Made by a program: the position numbers and the translations under genes. The notes below the pieces were generated by a model, which was not told the origin of the DNA, ran no database searches, and saw nothing but the letters and a program-made list of their open reading frames with translations. Positions 34,095-45,251 of a DNA stretch of 64,000 bases are shown here, one piece after another. Within the stretch, counting starts at the first letter, position 1, and the number at the start of each line of letters is the position of its first letter. Source of the stretch: Phytophthora sp. 'mugwort' (Eukaryota; Oomycota; Peronosporomycetes; Peronosporales; Peronosporaceae); NCBI GenBank assembly GCA_033558025.1, contig JAUCEF010000005.1, positions 4,340,001 through 4,404,000 on the forward strand, read 5' to 3'.

Positions 34095-34258
34095 TGACGA
34101 AAGCAGGGGCTTATCGATAACCTACGTGGCTGCTGAGGTTGAAGACAAACGATACACAGTGCTTTCATTTATGGATGGTCGTGCAGTATTCTTTGTCGGC
34201 CTACACTGTGGTGCTATCAATGCGCGGAACACGGTTTATCTTGCCCTTATCACACTTT

Positions 34259-35499
34259 CTATTGCTGCTGCAACGCGTTCGCGAACACGCCAATTAGTCG
34301 CACGAGTTCCTTCTGCAGACCATTGTTCTTCTTCGCGATAAACAACTGCACGGCACTTTGCTCGTTGGCGTTGCTGGGCTTCTTGGTTAGTCTGCACGAG
34401 ATCTAGGCACAATAACAACGGAATACGCTAAGCATGACAGAGCACAATAGTTAAAGCAGACACATGCAGCTGCCGTACCTCATAGTCCTCATCGTTTGAG
34501 ATGTCATTCATCTCGTACGAGCCCTTACAGGTACTGCCCCCACTGATCGACACCTCGAAGGGTAGTTTGAAGTTGAAGTCAAACAGATACCGCTTCTTGC
34601 CTCGTACGACACAGATACTAGCATCGCCGGTGATCTTCACCGGCGCCTTCAGAGTCGCCTGGAAGTTGCCCTCTGTGTATGTGGCACCTGCAAAAATCTC
34701 GTTCCACTTCTCTTCGGCCCACTTGGTCACCACACGCTCTTCAAACGTGCCAGCTGTATTCCATGCAGACCCGTCATGCTGCACAGGCGCCGCCTTCAAA
34801 GTCATCGCACCCATACTGTCAGTCCCGTATCCATCCACCACTTCATCCTCCCTCACTCACCTCCGTGCGTTTAGTCTCGATCTTCTGAGGTGCAATGTCT
34901 CCAATCAGACTTTTCTCTTCCTTGGACAGTTCGCGGTGGAAGTACGGCAGACCGTTCTTGTATCCGCGCATGTTCTCGGGCAGGTCTGGTTCATCTGTCA
35001 CGACGACGGACGAGCCGCTGGAGCTGTTCGAAGCCTTGAGTTTGCTACTACTTGGCGTCGAAGTCGCCGTCTTCGCTGAAGAGCTCGAGCTTGACGCCGT
35101 GGGGCTCTTGGTGGGCGGTCGACGCGGTGGCTCCGGCTTCTTGGGAGGCTCGGGCTTCTTGCAAATGCGCTTATGGAACTGCCAGTCGCTCGCCTGGCAC
35201 TTGCGCGCGCAGTAGACGGCTTTCTTGCACACACTGCACTTGAGCTTAGCGCCCGCTTTGCTGCAGTTGCGGCACTTGGGCTCAGACGGGGCGACCTTGG
35301 CGGACGGCTCCATCGTCTTGTCCTCATCCTCCAGGTCCTTGCCGGCGTCCTTGAAGCGCGAGTAGTCGTTCACGTCCACCTTGACCTCTTGCGTGCGCTC
35401 GATGAGCGAGTTGGCATCGAAATCGCCGCTGGGGGGAAGCGGAGAAGGGTCCCAGCCCACGTTCAGGCTCGCGGCGCTCGTCGGAGGCACTCCCGACAT
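34259..35499 (-). CDS. MYND zinc finger + AHA1 N-terminal domain protein
   Basis: Exons on the minus strand are 35499-34861, 34778-34479 and 34402-34259, giving 360 residues. Residues about 75-113 are a MYND finger (CRNCSKAGAKLKCSVC, YCARKCQ, WQFHKRIC). A long Pro/Ser/Lys-rich linker follows. Residues about 218-355 match the N-terminal domain of AHA1, the activator of Hsp90 ATPase: SAWNTAGTFEERVVTKWAEE, a beta-rich core with KRYLFDFNFKLPFEV, GSYEMNDISNDEDYE, and a final helix (ELVRLIGVFANALQQQ). The AHA1 C-terminal domain is absent. This suggests an Hsp90 co-chaperone with a protein-binding finger, probably cytosolic or nuclear. The third exon start is set by homology. It is convergent with the PsiMP gene, 164 bp apart. 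Confidence 0.82.
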
Positions 35500-35728
35500 G
35501 GTGTCTACTCGGCGTCAAATGGATCACTGACGTACATGCCGAGAGCTAATCGAATTTTCTCGAAATTCATTTTTGACCAATCATCAATCAATATCGTTCA
35601 GTTTTGGCCAATCTTTCCTTATCTTTACTTATACGTGATTTTAAACTGTAAGCTTATACGAACTACTGTATAACATCTTTATTGTGTATAAGGATCGATA
35701 TTATACGCACTCTGACTCATCCGTCATC

Positions 35729-37236
35729 ATGACGTCCTTCCAGCAGGAAGACGACACTAGCGTCTTGGAGGCCGCGCTGTCGTTCGTGGACGAGTTCGAG
35801 TTTGATGCTGATGGCCTCACTGTCTCATTGAGTGACTCTTCCCCCCAAGGTCTCCAGGAGCTCATATCAGCGCCCACCTCGACGCTAGCAATCGTCGCTC
35901 CAGTAGAGGCCCCATCTGCCCCGCAGTCGAAAGAAGAGAAGCGCCGCTTGCGCGCTGAGAAGAAGCGGCTGCTGCGCAAAGCTGGTATCTACGGCGACCC
36001 GAACCGCGTGCGCAACGAGCAGGCGAGGGAGATCGCCTTTCTGCGCGAGCAGCTGGAGAAACTGCAGCTCGACCTCCAGGTGCTGCAGCGCCACCACAAG
36101 ACAACGACGAATGGACTGGTTGCAATGCGTCTGACCGACACGCAGACGCCAAGTTTGTGGCAGGAGCAGGCCATAAGGCAAAGACGAAGGAGAGAGCAGG
36201 CAGAGTGCGATAGTGTGAGGCTCAAGCTCGCAGTGGAGCGGCAGAGGAAGGTGGTGGACAGTCTGGGCGTGCTGGTGCGAAAGCGGACGCGGCAATTGGT
36301 GAGGCTTCGGCTTCTAGCGGTATGCAGAATTCTGTTAAGTGTAGCTTCTAACTTGTGGCTCTTACTGTTGTCATTGCTGGTGTAGAATAATGAGTGCGCT
36401 GCTCTGATCAACCAGTGCTGCGTGAATCATCCGACCATCGACGTGTCTGATTTCTGCGGGGACGTCGAGGACTTTCGGGAACTATTCTATCGCCTTGACG
36501 GGGCGTATCAAGATATGGATACTGTCCTCGCGGCGAACGGCCTCGCGAGTCTGAGCATTCCGATTCAGGACGTGCATATGCGGGAAGGTGTCGATGGCAA
36601 ATATCTCGAGTTCTGTACGTATAAAGATCTGCCGTTTGGACTGCAAGACACGGCACAAACTTCATGGGAGTATTTTAAGGGAGCGGAGAAGCACATGGCG
36701 TACGGTAATTTATACGAGAAAGCAGCGAAGGTACGAGTGTGCTGTGTGGGGGGGATGTTGATTCGGGTATTTAACACCTGGAGCATTGTTTTTGACTACT
36801 GTAGAAACTTGACCACCCGTACACGGTTATCGAGGAGTTTACAAAGGAGGTTTATTCGAACAACTCCCGAGCAGATGTCAAGATGCGGCAAGTAGTGCGG
36901 CGTTACGTTGAAACAGACCGCGATGTTGTGATCCGCGTCTCACACGCAGCACCGATTGAAGTCAAAAACAAAATGCTTCGAGGACTAACGCACAATGTGC
37001 GAGGTTTTGCTGTAACAAGGCGTTCACCTGCTTCTACAGCGAGGCGTGAGCTGACTCAACTGCAACTGTGTACACAAATCGTTTTGGAGCTGAAGGAAGG
37101 CGCAACGTACGAGCCGAAGAATGTGCGTGCTCTCACAAACTTCCTCATTGTTCACGGGCTAAAGAACACGGTCGTGAACCGAGAGTACATTGAAAACGCC
37201 CTAGCAGATCGTGCACTGAGGCGACGAATTGAGTAG
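35729..37236 (+). CDS. M96/bZIP-like oomycete protein
   Basis: Exons are 35729-36319, 36386-36730 and 36805-37236, giving 455 residues. The start at 35729 (MTSFQQEDDTSVLEAAL) is chosen over the in-frame upstream start at 35684 because it opens the conserved LSFVDEFEFD motif. Residues about 70-190 are a basic, leucine-zipper-like coiled coil (KEEKRRLRAEKKRLLRKAGIYG, then DPNRVRNEQAREIAFLREQL). The C-terminal 270 residues include ISNPxV-like SRADVKMRQVVRRYVETDRD and VVIRVSH, a START-like fold common in the large oomycete family annotated as M96 mating-specific. The role is unknown; DNA binding is possible. It is divergent from the MYND gene with a 229-bp gap. Confidence 0.75.
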
Positions 37237-37390
37237 GATATAACGTCCTGTGTTTAGAGGATCATTCATTAAAAGCGAGGCCTCGTTTTCAAATAATACC
37301 AGTGTACGTTATTCCAACTTTTGCGCAACATTGAGCAACACCCCGCACACGTTGGTGCATTTTTCAAGATGAGCTGCCCCCAATACCCAG

Positions 37391-37615
37391 ATGATAATTG
37401 TTGAGGCTATTCCTCGTGGACTCACCTCGTCGCGAAATAAGGCTTCAAAGGGGAGCCACGAGCTCGACGACTCCAATGGCCCGTGGACATTGATTCAGTG
37501 GTGGGGACTCTACGTAACAGCCCTTAAGAATGCCGTGGCGGTCGCTCTCTACGAACTGAAATATTGGTGTCAAGTTTTGCCAGATCAAATCAAAAACAAT
37601 TTTCGACAGCTGTGA
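37391..37615 (+). CDS. Small open frame of uncertain reality
   Basis: A 74-codon frame starts with ATG (MIIVEAIPRGLTSS) and includes WTLIQWWGLYVTALKNAVAV, a possible amphipathic or membrane-active helix. Its end overlaps the tRNA-Ser on the other strand by 12 bp. No family is recognised and it may be chance; 37237-37390 otherwise holds nothing seen. Confidence 0.2.
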   Translation: MIIVEAIPRGLTSSRNKASKGSHELDDSNGPWTLIQWWGLYVTALKNAVAVALYELKYWCQVLPDQIKNNFRQL

Positions 37616-37684
37616 GGTTTGAACTCACGCGGGTTACCCCAATGGATTTCAAGTCCATCGCCTTAACCACTCGGCCAAGCTGTC
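37604..37684 (-). tRNA. tRNA-Ser (anticodon UGA)
   Basis: On the minus strand the acceptor stem GACAGCT pairs with AGCTGTC, with discriminator G at 37604. The D arm reads GGCCGAGTGGTTAAGGC, typical of tRNA-Ser. The anticodon loop CTTGAAA gives UGA. A long variable arm (TGGGGTAACCC) marks a class II tRNA, and the T arm is GTGAG-TTCAAAC-CTCAC. 81 nt, no intron, CCA not encoded. Confidence 0.95.
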
Positions 37685-38468
37685 GGTGTTAGTAGCCCAA
37701 AACATAAAGAATAAATATTAAGTAGAGCATGCGTAAAGGGGACAGCTCTGACACTCCCTCCATTTACATAAGTACATTGAAAGTTTTACAGTTATTACAT
37801 AAACAGGCTGGGCATCAGAAATACAATTCTCTGATTGGTTGGAAAAGTAAGTAGCAAGACGCTCATCAGGAGTCGAGTCGATATGTACTAGCCGAGCGCC
37901 GCCGCTACGTGGCGGTGTTTCTTTTATTAGGTCCCAAACGGCGCCTCCGCTTCGCTTCGGCGGGCTTTTTAGCCCTTAAAAACATAGAAATTTAAAAAGG
38001 CTCGTTGATGGAAGAATCGACCCTCAACCACCAGATTGGGAGCAGTAGTTTCGTCCACTGTGCTATTAAGCACAACAGTTTATATGTGTAATAATAATTT
38101 TACATCTCCCTGATATTATATATATCGTACGTTTCCATTGACTCCATAGCTACGTCTTGCCAGTTTTCCTAGCGCCAATTTACCAACGCAATACTTTTTA
38201 TGCATTAAATATGTGACCTGATACTCTTGTAAACCAATACTATCCTTACGAACTCACGGACGTTTAGAACCTCACTCGGTCACTCACACCCAGCGAAGAA
38301 CAAATTTAGTCACTCACTCCCAAAATACCAGCATTCTCCAAGCCGCGTATGCTATTAGATAAATCAGCTGAATGCTGAATGTGGATTAGACCATGAAACT
38401 CTAGCACACGCGCGTGTACAGCTCAGCACTGCGTCCCTCATCCCTTAACTCACTCTCTTACTCATGTG

Positions 38469-38512
38469 CTCACTCACTCACTCACTCACCCACCCACTCA
38501 CTCACTCACTGA
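38469..38512. repeat. (CACT)n microsatellite
   Basis: Imperfect CACT/CTCA tetranucleotide run near the Helitron 3' end. Confidence 0.9.
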
Positions 38513-38574
38513 CTCCACAATAGAAGCATTCACTTATATTGATCATCCCTAATCGGTGAAAATTTGCCTGTACA

Positions 38575-41500
38575 CTATGCTTTTGTGTAAGCTCCGTCAC
38601 CTTCCTCCAGCTCGGGGTACTCAATGACCGCCTTGAACCTCGGCCGCGAAGTTACTCGAGAGAGGGCGACGTATAGTTGCCCGTGGGAGAAGCAAAGTGT
38701 GGCCAAATACAGCCGTAGATTCATCACCGTTTGTCCTTGAGCCTTGTTGATCGTCATCGCGAAAGCTGGTTGTACAGGGAACTGCTTACGACGCAAGCGA
38801 AACGGAGATTCATGGTCACCATCGTCACTAACAAATATACTTCGCGGAATTAGCACGTGTTGACTTTTGCGATCTCCTGTCATTATGCTTGCACGAAGGG
38901 CATGGGGCTTAAGATCCACAATCCGAAGGCGTGTGCCGTTGAACAGTCCAAGGTCCGGGTTCAAATTCCGCATCATCATGATAGGAATACCCTTCGTGAG
39001 TAACAGCTTGTGTGGAGGAATTCCGTTGATGTTCACTGAGTGAAGAACCTCTTGCTCGAAAAAAAAAAACTGCCGTCCAAGGCGTCTTCTACAGCGTCTG
39101 CTGACATATATTCATGGGCGCTATCAGGTAACCGATCCGCTACGGCCTCATTGATGCGGTGCACCATCGCGTTTGTAGTCGTTAAAATTGTTTAGCTGGA
39201 AAAGTACTCGTCCGTCGCTATGTCTGGTTCATTCACATATTTGTACATGTAATCGATTAGACGCAACATACCCTTAAAAATTGCACCTAGGGCTAAATCG
39301 TCGTCTTCGCCTGGCTCGTCTGGATCTACGTCGAGCAACATGTCGCTTGGTATCTTCATGTACTCCCTACCAAGAGCAGGATTGACGTCGTCTCTCTACC
39401 CTCTCCAACTCTGAGAAGAATTCCGAAAATGCAGTCATTTCCTCCGTATTCGTTTCACTCGCAGATGTTCGGACACGCATGTTTTCCGTCAGATGGACTT
39501 GACGAAGTGACGCCACAGAGCCGATGACTTCAGGCAAGCATCACTTGTCTCTGCCGGCGTTCCCCGCTTTACTACAGGAAGAATTGCCAGAAGTCTCCCG
39601 AAAGAACGAAAAATTTCCACCAAGGCTCTCGATCGTTGCTCATAACATCCTGAAACGAACGGTCAACTGCCTCGAACGCATGCCGATGGGTCATCGGAGC
39701 CTCATCTCAAAGATCAGGCTTGCTATCTCGATCAACTTTCTCAAGTGAGACTGCTTGTGAATAGAGCAAGTGGAGTTTTCGTCCAGCTTCAAAGGGATTT
39801 TGAATGTGGAGTGCGCCGTGCGACCCGCTTTCAAGAGAAGAGACGCGATACCGCTGGATGCAACATCTGTTGCAAATTTTCCTCCAAGTCGCACCTTCGC
39901 GAGTATGTTTCGAAGAAGCGTAGATTTTCCTGTCCCTCCCGGTCCGTCGATGAAGAGCAGCTTCTCCCCCCAAGATCGGTTGATCAACAGCTTCAATACT
40001 TCGTTCGTAGATTCCTCGGTGCCAGTGACGAGTTGATCTTTGGTCCGAACGGTTTCCTCCAGAGCGGAGTGATTATACCCTGTAAGCTCGCGACGAATAA
40101 GACTGTTTTGCAAAAGGCGACTGAAGGACCATCCTCGGGAATTTTGAGTTGCGGTAGATCAAAATTATGTATAGCATACCCGTTACACTGTAACAGATCT
40201 TGAAGACTCTTCAATGTACTGAACATCACAACGGAACTCCTGACTGGGTCTAGTAACCCTGGTGCTCACGCGCAAAGTCTTCCGACGGATCTTTATAGAA
40301 TTGGTTCCACAGTAGTCGTACATCAGACGGCATCGAGTACACTAAAAGGGTTGCAAAAAGTTGTCGAAGTTGGTACGGCATTTTAAAACTTGCTGCTTCC
40401 GTCATGCAGGTAACCCATTCCACGTTGTTATCGAGATACCGCGCTTGTTTGCCGCCTCTTGGTAGGTGGGATATATTAAACCAATAATTGTCCTTAAATT
40501 CGTGAAGACGTGGGCCCTTTACGATGGCTCAGCATCACCCGAAGATAGAATCGCTCCGTATCCCGAGGAGATACATGAATCATTCTGCCGAGCGCAGCCT
40601 GGAACTTAGTTCGGCGGACCCACTGCTTCTTTTTCCAGCTGAACTTATTGAGCATGTGCTGGTAAATCATCGTCTTGGCGATTGGGTTTTCCGGAGCGTT
40701 GCTTGCGCACAACTCAAAGAAACGCGTCAGTATACTGTGTCCACCTCGTTCGATGACATCCTCCCGACTGTCGTTTGACCGGAACACGACTATTTGCTTT
40801 CCTTCCAAATGAACAGTGAGCTGCTCCACCGAATGGCTTTTACCTTGAACAACGTAGTCGAGGAGCCGCATACACGCCTCTACAGGAGATATATACCGCG
40901 CATTTAGGTAGCGTAGCACTTCATTAGGTTCCTCACCCGCAATTGTATTCCGACTCCTCTCCGTTCGTACGGCTTCTATAGTAATCAATGCCTTGTCAGA
41001 GCCTTTGTATACGTACTTGTACAGGTACTTAGTACTTAGCTGCTGTAATTCTTGTGCAGATCTCCACATTGATATGACAATTGTATTTCTGGGAGAAATA
41101 GGGGTTATAGGGGGCAACCCACTGATCGGCGGTCTCGTTGGCGTATTCTCGCCCTCTATATTTCAGGGCACCCTCCGAGCGCCGACGCCTTCTGTAAATA
41201 GGGTAGCCATCCACATTAGCTCGGGTAACCTCTACCAACGGCAACGGTTTTGGAAACCCTTTTCGAACAGCGGCCACCATTCATGCGGGCGCACTCTGAC
41301 CCTAGCTTGCAGCATGGGCCATGTAACATGCAGGTCATAACGGTCTTGTACAACGCCGGATTTGTTGCCTCGTCCAGGATTTCTGCCGATACCAATTTGT
41401 CGATAATCTGTCGCGTACGTGCTTTGTCCTCATCAGCCAGGATTATCAAAATATGTGTGTGGAAGAGGCCACGCTTCTGGAACTCTACAACGTAAATCCG

Positions 41501-41870
41501 CGCTCGGACACGCCCCAATACGCCTTCATCTAGATCCAGCAAGAGCGTTTTTAGCTGCTGATGTCATACACGCGCAACGATGTCCGGGAGATCCTGAGGT
41601 GTCTGGCCTTCTGGGTAAATCAGCGACTATTTCTTCCCACTCCTGGTTACACGTCTTAGTAAAGAAAACGTCGGGCTTTCCAAATTCACGAACGATGCCA
41701 TAGAATCCTGGTAGGACCTGTACATGTGGTGGGCCACCAGTATACGATGACGGTAGGATAATATGTTTACCAATTCGATCCAAGAAGTGTTGCCGAGGCG
41801 GTTCACAGGAGTCTAGATTCTTCAATACTCTGGTTTCTCGGTTGTCATCCGGTCTTGCTAATCTAGGCAT
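38575..41870 (-). pseudogene. Helitron Rep/helicase, decayed (copy 1)
   Basis: Fragments lie in order on the minus strand. 41870-41526 gives DRIGKHIILPSSYTGGP and PDVFFTKTCNQEWEEI. 41542-41216 gives RGLFHTHILIILADEDK, the HUH metal-binding motif with both histidines kept. 41117-40494 holds STKYLYKYVYKGSD, the Rep tyrosine region, and ALGRMIHVSPRDTERFYLR. 40113-39691 has the helicase Walker A (IDGPGGTGKSTLLRN). 39036-38575 is the PIF1-type helicase end (MTINKAQGQT, YVALSRVTS). At least four frame breaks separate them, so no protein is made. This is the autonomous Helitron type with Rep plus PIF1-like helicase. Confidence 0.88.
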
Positions 41871-41990
41871 CTACCTTCCTTCATATACTGCGGGCAACGC
41901 ACTAAACAAATCAGGTTTCTGTTCCTAGGTATTTACTTCCACCATCCTCTATTTATCACAGGCAATGCGGTAAACAGATTCGGCTTCAGT

Positions 41991-42271
41991 CTAGTTTTAT
42001 TATTAGCCAACTGCGTTTTTTGTTTAAACATATATATATATTGTTTTGTTCTTTTTGTTTTGTGATATTTGCAGTATGGCTGTCAGTATTGACGACGGTA
42101 TTGGGATTTTTTTTTACTGACATCTTATTATTGTGCTCCCCGTGGATTTTGTCTTCTGGAACTGAAGCACAAATCGGTTCTCCACGTGGATTTGAGATGT
42201 GTAAATTGGACCTCTCTGGGACCATTAGTCTGAGAATAAATACGAAGTACCTAGCCTAATTAGCAGCTCAC
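41991..42271. other. AT-rich spacer, no gene
   Basis: T-rich with an (AT)n run near 42034; no coding frame recognised. It may contain the true 5' end of Helitron 1. Confidence 0.4.
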
Positions 42272-43318
42272 ATGGGAGTGTTGTGTCCATCCATTCATGT
42301 ACACCACTTTCGATTCTGCGGCCGTTTAAACAGGGCTCCTGCACGTATTTTCGAGTACGGCGCTGACTTCCGATGGCGTGCTGTGGACCTCCACTACGTC
42401 TATTCCGCGCCATGTGAGCGGGTGGCACGCATTTTGGGCGTCGCAGGGCGTTCTGTGCGGCGCTGGTACACCTTGTTCGAGTCTGCAGGCCATGTTATCG
42501 CGGGTGGACGCGTGAAGAAGCACACTTACGCCCCCGAGCTCCTGCAGTTCATCAGTGGTTATGTGAAGGAGCACCCCACGTTCTACGTGGAGGAATTGCA
42601 AGCGGAGCTCATGGACCGGTTTACCCAGCTGCTCAGCGTGCTATCAGCATCGACGCCGTTGCGTGTGCTCAGGTTTGAGCTCAAGTTGTCGAGCAAGGTG
42701 CTGGAACGTCGCGCACGTGAATCTGCCCCCTCGATCGAAGCGTCCCGGGCCAAGATTCGCTGCTGGTATCGCTACCCAGAGCAGCTGCTGTTCCTGAACG
42801 AGACCTCCAGGAACGGGCTCGATGCCATGCGTCGCTACGCATGGTCGAAGCAAGGAACGTGTGCAATCGTCCGAGTGCCTTTTGCAAGGGGCAACCAAGT
42901 CTCTATCCTGGCCACCTGCGACGCTCCTGAGTTTGTGAGTTGGACAACAACACGTGACACGTTTTCCCGTGCCAAGTCTCACCGAGCGTTCATAAGGCAC
43001 GTTGTCCCACATTTGAACCCCTGACCGCTCCCTCGTCGATTGTTGTTCTCGATAACGCTTGTTTTCACATGACAGCTGGAGGACGCGGTGCATGCGTGTG
43101 GTGCCGTGCTGTTGTTCCTCCCGCCGTACTGCCCCCAGTACAACCCATTGAAGTGTTGTTTGCCTGCCGAAGAAATGGTTGGTGCGTCACGCCAATCTGG
43201 CGTTCCCTCTCTATCCAGAGAAGGTATTGGAGGTGGCTATGCGGTTATGTGTGAAGACAGCAGACAGCGGTGTAAGCTTGTTCAGGCATTGCGGATACGG
43301 CCAGTCCGGACGGAATGA
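42272..43318 (+). pseudogene. IS630/Tc1-like transposase, decayed
   Basis: The frame from the ATG at 42272 gives an N-terminal helix-turn-helix (ADFRWRAVDLHYVYSAPCER, VAGRSVRRWYTLFES) and the first part of the DDE domain. The first catalytic position reads Asn (FLNETSRNG at 42788-42814) where the family has Asp. After a stop at 43022, other frames carry SIVVLDNACFH (second Asp kept) and CPQYNPLKC, where the family's NPIE glutamate is Lys. KWLVRHANLAFPLYPE and VSLFRHCGYGQSG end it. One stop, at least two frameshifts and two of three catalytic residues lost make it inactive. Terminal repeats were not found. Confidence 0.8.
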
Positions 43319-45035
43319 AGCTGTGTTCAAGGGAGACGTGGAGACAATGAAAATCCGCGGGGAGGCGGAATGGGAGGATGGAGGGTGGGATGTAACACTT
43401 CCGAGCGTAGCGAGGTAAAAAAATATTGCTGCATTTCTGCTTTCTTAAAACTACGCTACAGAGCTTGCTGGTGGCCTGAGTCTGGCACATCTTAGTTGGC
43501 TCAGCGGGGGGTTGAAACTCCGAGAATACGCCTTGAGCTAAGAAGTTGTAGTTTGGCAGCCCCAATAGCTGTCGCAGCTCCCTTACATCAAATATCAGTC
43601 GCATCGGCGTCGACCCGGTGAGGCTAACGGAAAGTGTCTGTGAGAATTCTTCTTCGTCAGTTTGCCGCTGAGCAGGCCTCATTGCATTTATGTGTTGAGC
43701 CTGCCGGAATGTTGCGTTATCAGGAGTAGCTACTGCAGTTCCCTTGAGCAGACGAGCCCACGAGATAGCCCAGTGCGTTCGGGCAATATCGCCGATCACG
43801 ACATCAGGTCGCTCCCTCAGATGAACGTCAATTTCGCGCGAAGCTTCTTCGATCCGGCTGACCGTGGCGAGTCGAATGCCGCTTTGCTTCTTTGGCTACA
43901 AACACAACCAGCTCCACTACAAGCGGGCCCGGTTTAGACCTCCTCTGGTAGTTAGATTTTACACTGTCGAGACTGGCAATCCATTCGCTCGCCGAAACAG
44001 CCACTCACTCCCTCTGCGGTGTCTTCACTCTAAGCTTGAGGTAGATGCTCGGGTCTGCCCGAGTCGTCTTCGTCTCATAGTCCTCAAGCGCAGCAGCAAC
44101 CAGCGCCTCAGTCTTCGCGACTAGCTGCGGGAAGTCATCGCTGTCTATATCAAATTAAAGCTATTCTCTTGGACACGGACATTCGTTCGACTTGTTCGCC
44201 CGATCTCACCAACCTTCACTGCAACTTGCACTTGCATCACCACCTTAGCGAACGATATATTTGTGAATGCCTTGAAATGCTTACGTTGGCCTCGGCATGC
44301 GCAGATAATTATATATATACAGCTGGAAGTGCAAATAGAAGTTACTCGCCCTAATTTAGAGTAGGGTGGCGTATATGTATAGCAATCGGGGGGTGCGTTC
44401 TTATAAATAGACCGTTTAATCGGAGTATTTAGAGGTGAAATAGGCAAAATGCGTGGTAGCACAATAAGTATCAGTCGTAATAGGATATGAGCAGCAATCG
44501 CATTATACTGATCTTTGTTTGTTTGGAGTACCGGTACACCGGCTAAAGAGATTAGGTTTAAAGAAAATCAAGTGAGAGAGTCGAATAATGAAACGGTGGT
44601 GCAGTTGTGGGAACTAATCCCAGTACGTCCCTCATACAACCTTCCTTTTGGAATGAGCGCCACAGCGTTGGGCTCAGAGGAGCATGAGGGGTGGCAAGCA
44701 TAGGTTAGTTGTATTAATCAAAATATATTATATGAGTATCACATACTCTGTACATCTGTGGCGTCGAGTATCTCCGCGCGCCCGCCGTATTTCCGCTCGT
44801 CTGCCGTGTACCCCGCCCCGCGCTTTTTTTTCAATAAAAGAGAAAAAGGTTTTCATAATTATTTAAACCAATCAGCGTCTCCCAAATGATTGGCGAAGCC
44901 TTCGCTCCGCTCGGCAGCCTTTTTGTCGAATGGACTACATTAAAAAGCGTGACAGAGTTAAAAAAGGTACTGCTGACACTCTAACAGACAGACAGACAGA
45001 CTGACCGACAGGTTGCTCCCGTCGATGTTTAGTAA
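43319..45035. other. Repeat-rich spacer, no gene recognised
   Basis: A minus-strand stretch near 43799-43470 (RLIFDVRELRQLLGLPNYNFL) is open for about 110 codons but has no ATG start and no known family. Plus-strand frames near 44515 are short. A (CAGA)n run is at 44986-45002. No RNA gene is seen. Confidence 0.4.
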
Positions 45036-45251
45036 CTAGCCGAGCGCCGCCCGCTTCGCGGGTGGTGTGTTTGGGTGCCCGTTCCGCTCGCTGTTCCATC
45101 CAGCTCCACTACAACGCCCGTCCCCAATGATGTATAGGAAGTTGTATCACATGCAAAAAAAGCTAACATGTATTTGCAAAATGAAATATGCAGTGTCCTT
45201 TTTCTCCCTATCACTCATGCTGTCTCGAATATCTGTCTGTGCACTATGTTG

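Larger units (their letters stand above)
37888..41990 (-). mobile_element. Helitron 1 (3' end defined, 5' end uncertain)
   Basis: The coding strand is minus, so the 3' terminus lies at the low coordinate. It reads, on the minus strand, a GC-rich hairpin (arms CCGC/GCGG), about 10 nt, then CTAG directly followed by host T (plus-strand CTAG at 37888-37891 after A). This is the canonical Helitron end. The 5' TC end could not be fixed; coding similarity stops at about 41870. Between 41880 and 41990 there is a degenerate tandem of about 70 bp. Confidence 0.75.

Noticed and set aside
34779..34860. Use of a 45-nt intron ending at GACAG in the MYND-AHA1 gene
   Set aside because: It puts the following exon out of frame; the 82-nt intron ending GTGCAG keeps phase and leads directly into the AHA1 domain.
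38469..38512. Short regularly repeated tetramers as a CRISPR-like array
   Set aside because: It is a simple (CACT)n microsatellite without spacers, and the genome is eukaryotic.
43245..43799. Minus-strand frame of 184 codons as a gene
   Set aside because: It has no ATG at its start and its C-terminal half is antisense to the IS630-like relic; the first 110 codons match no known family.
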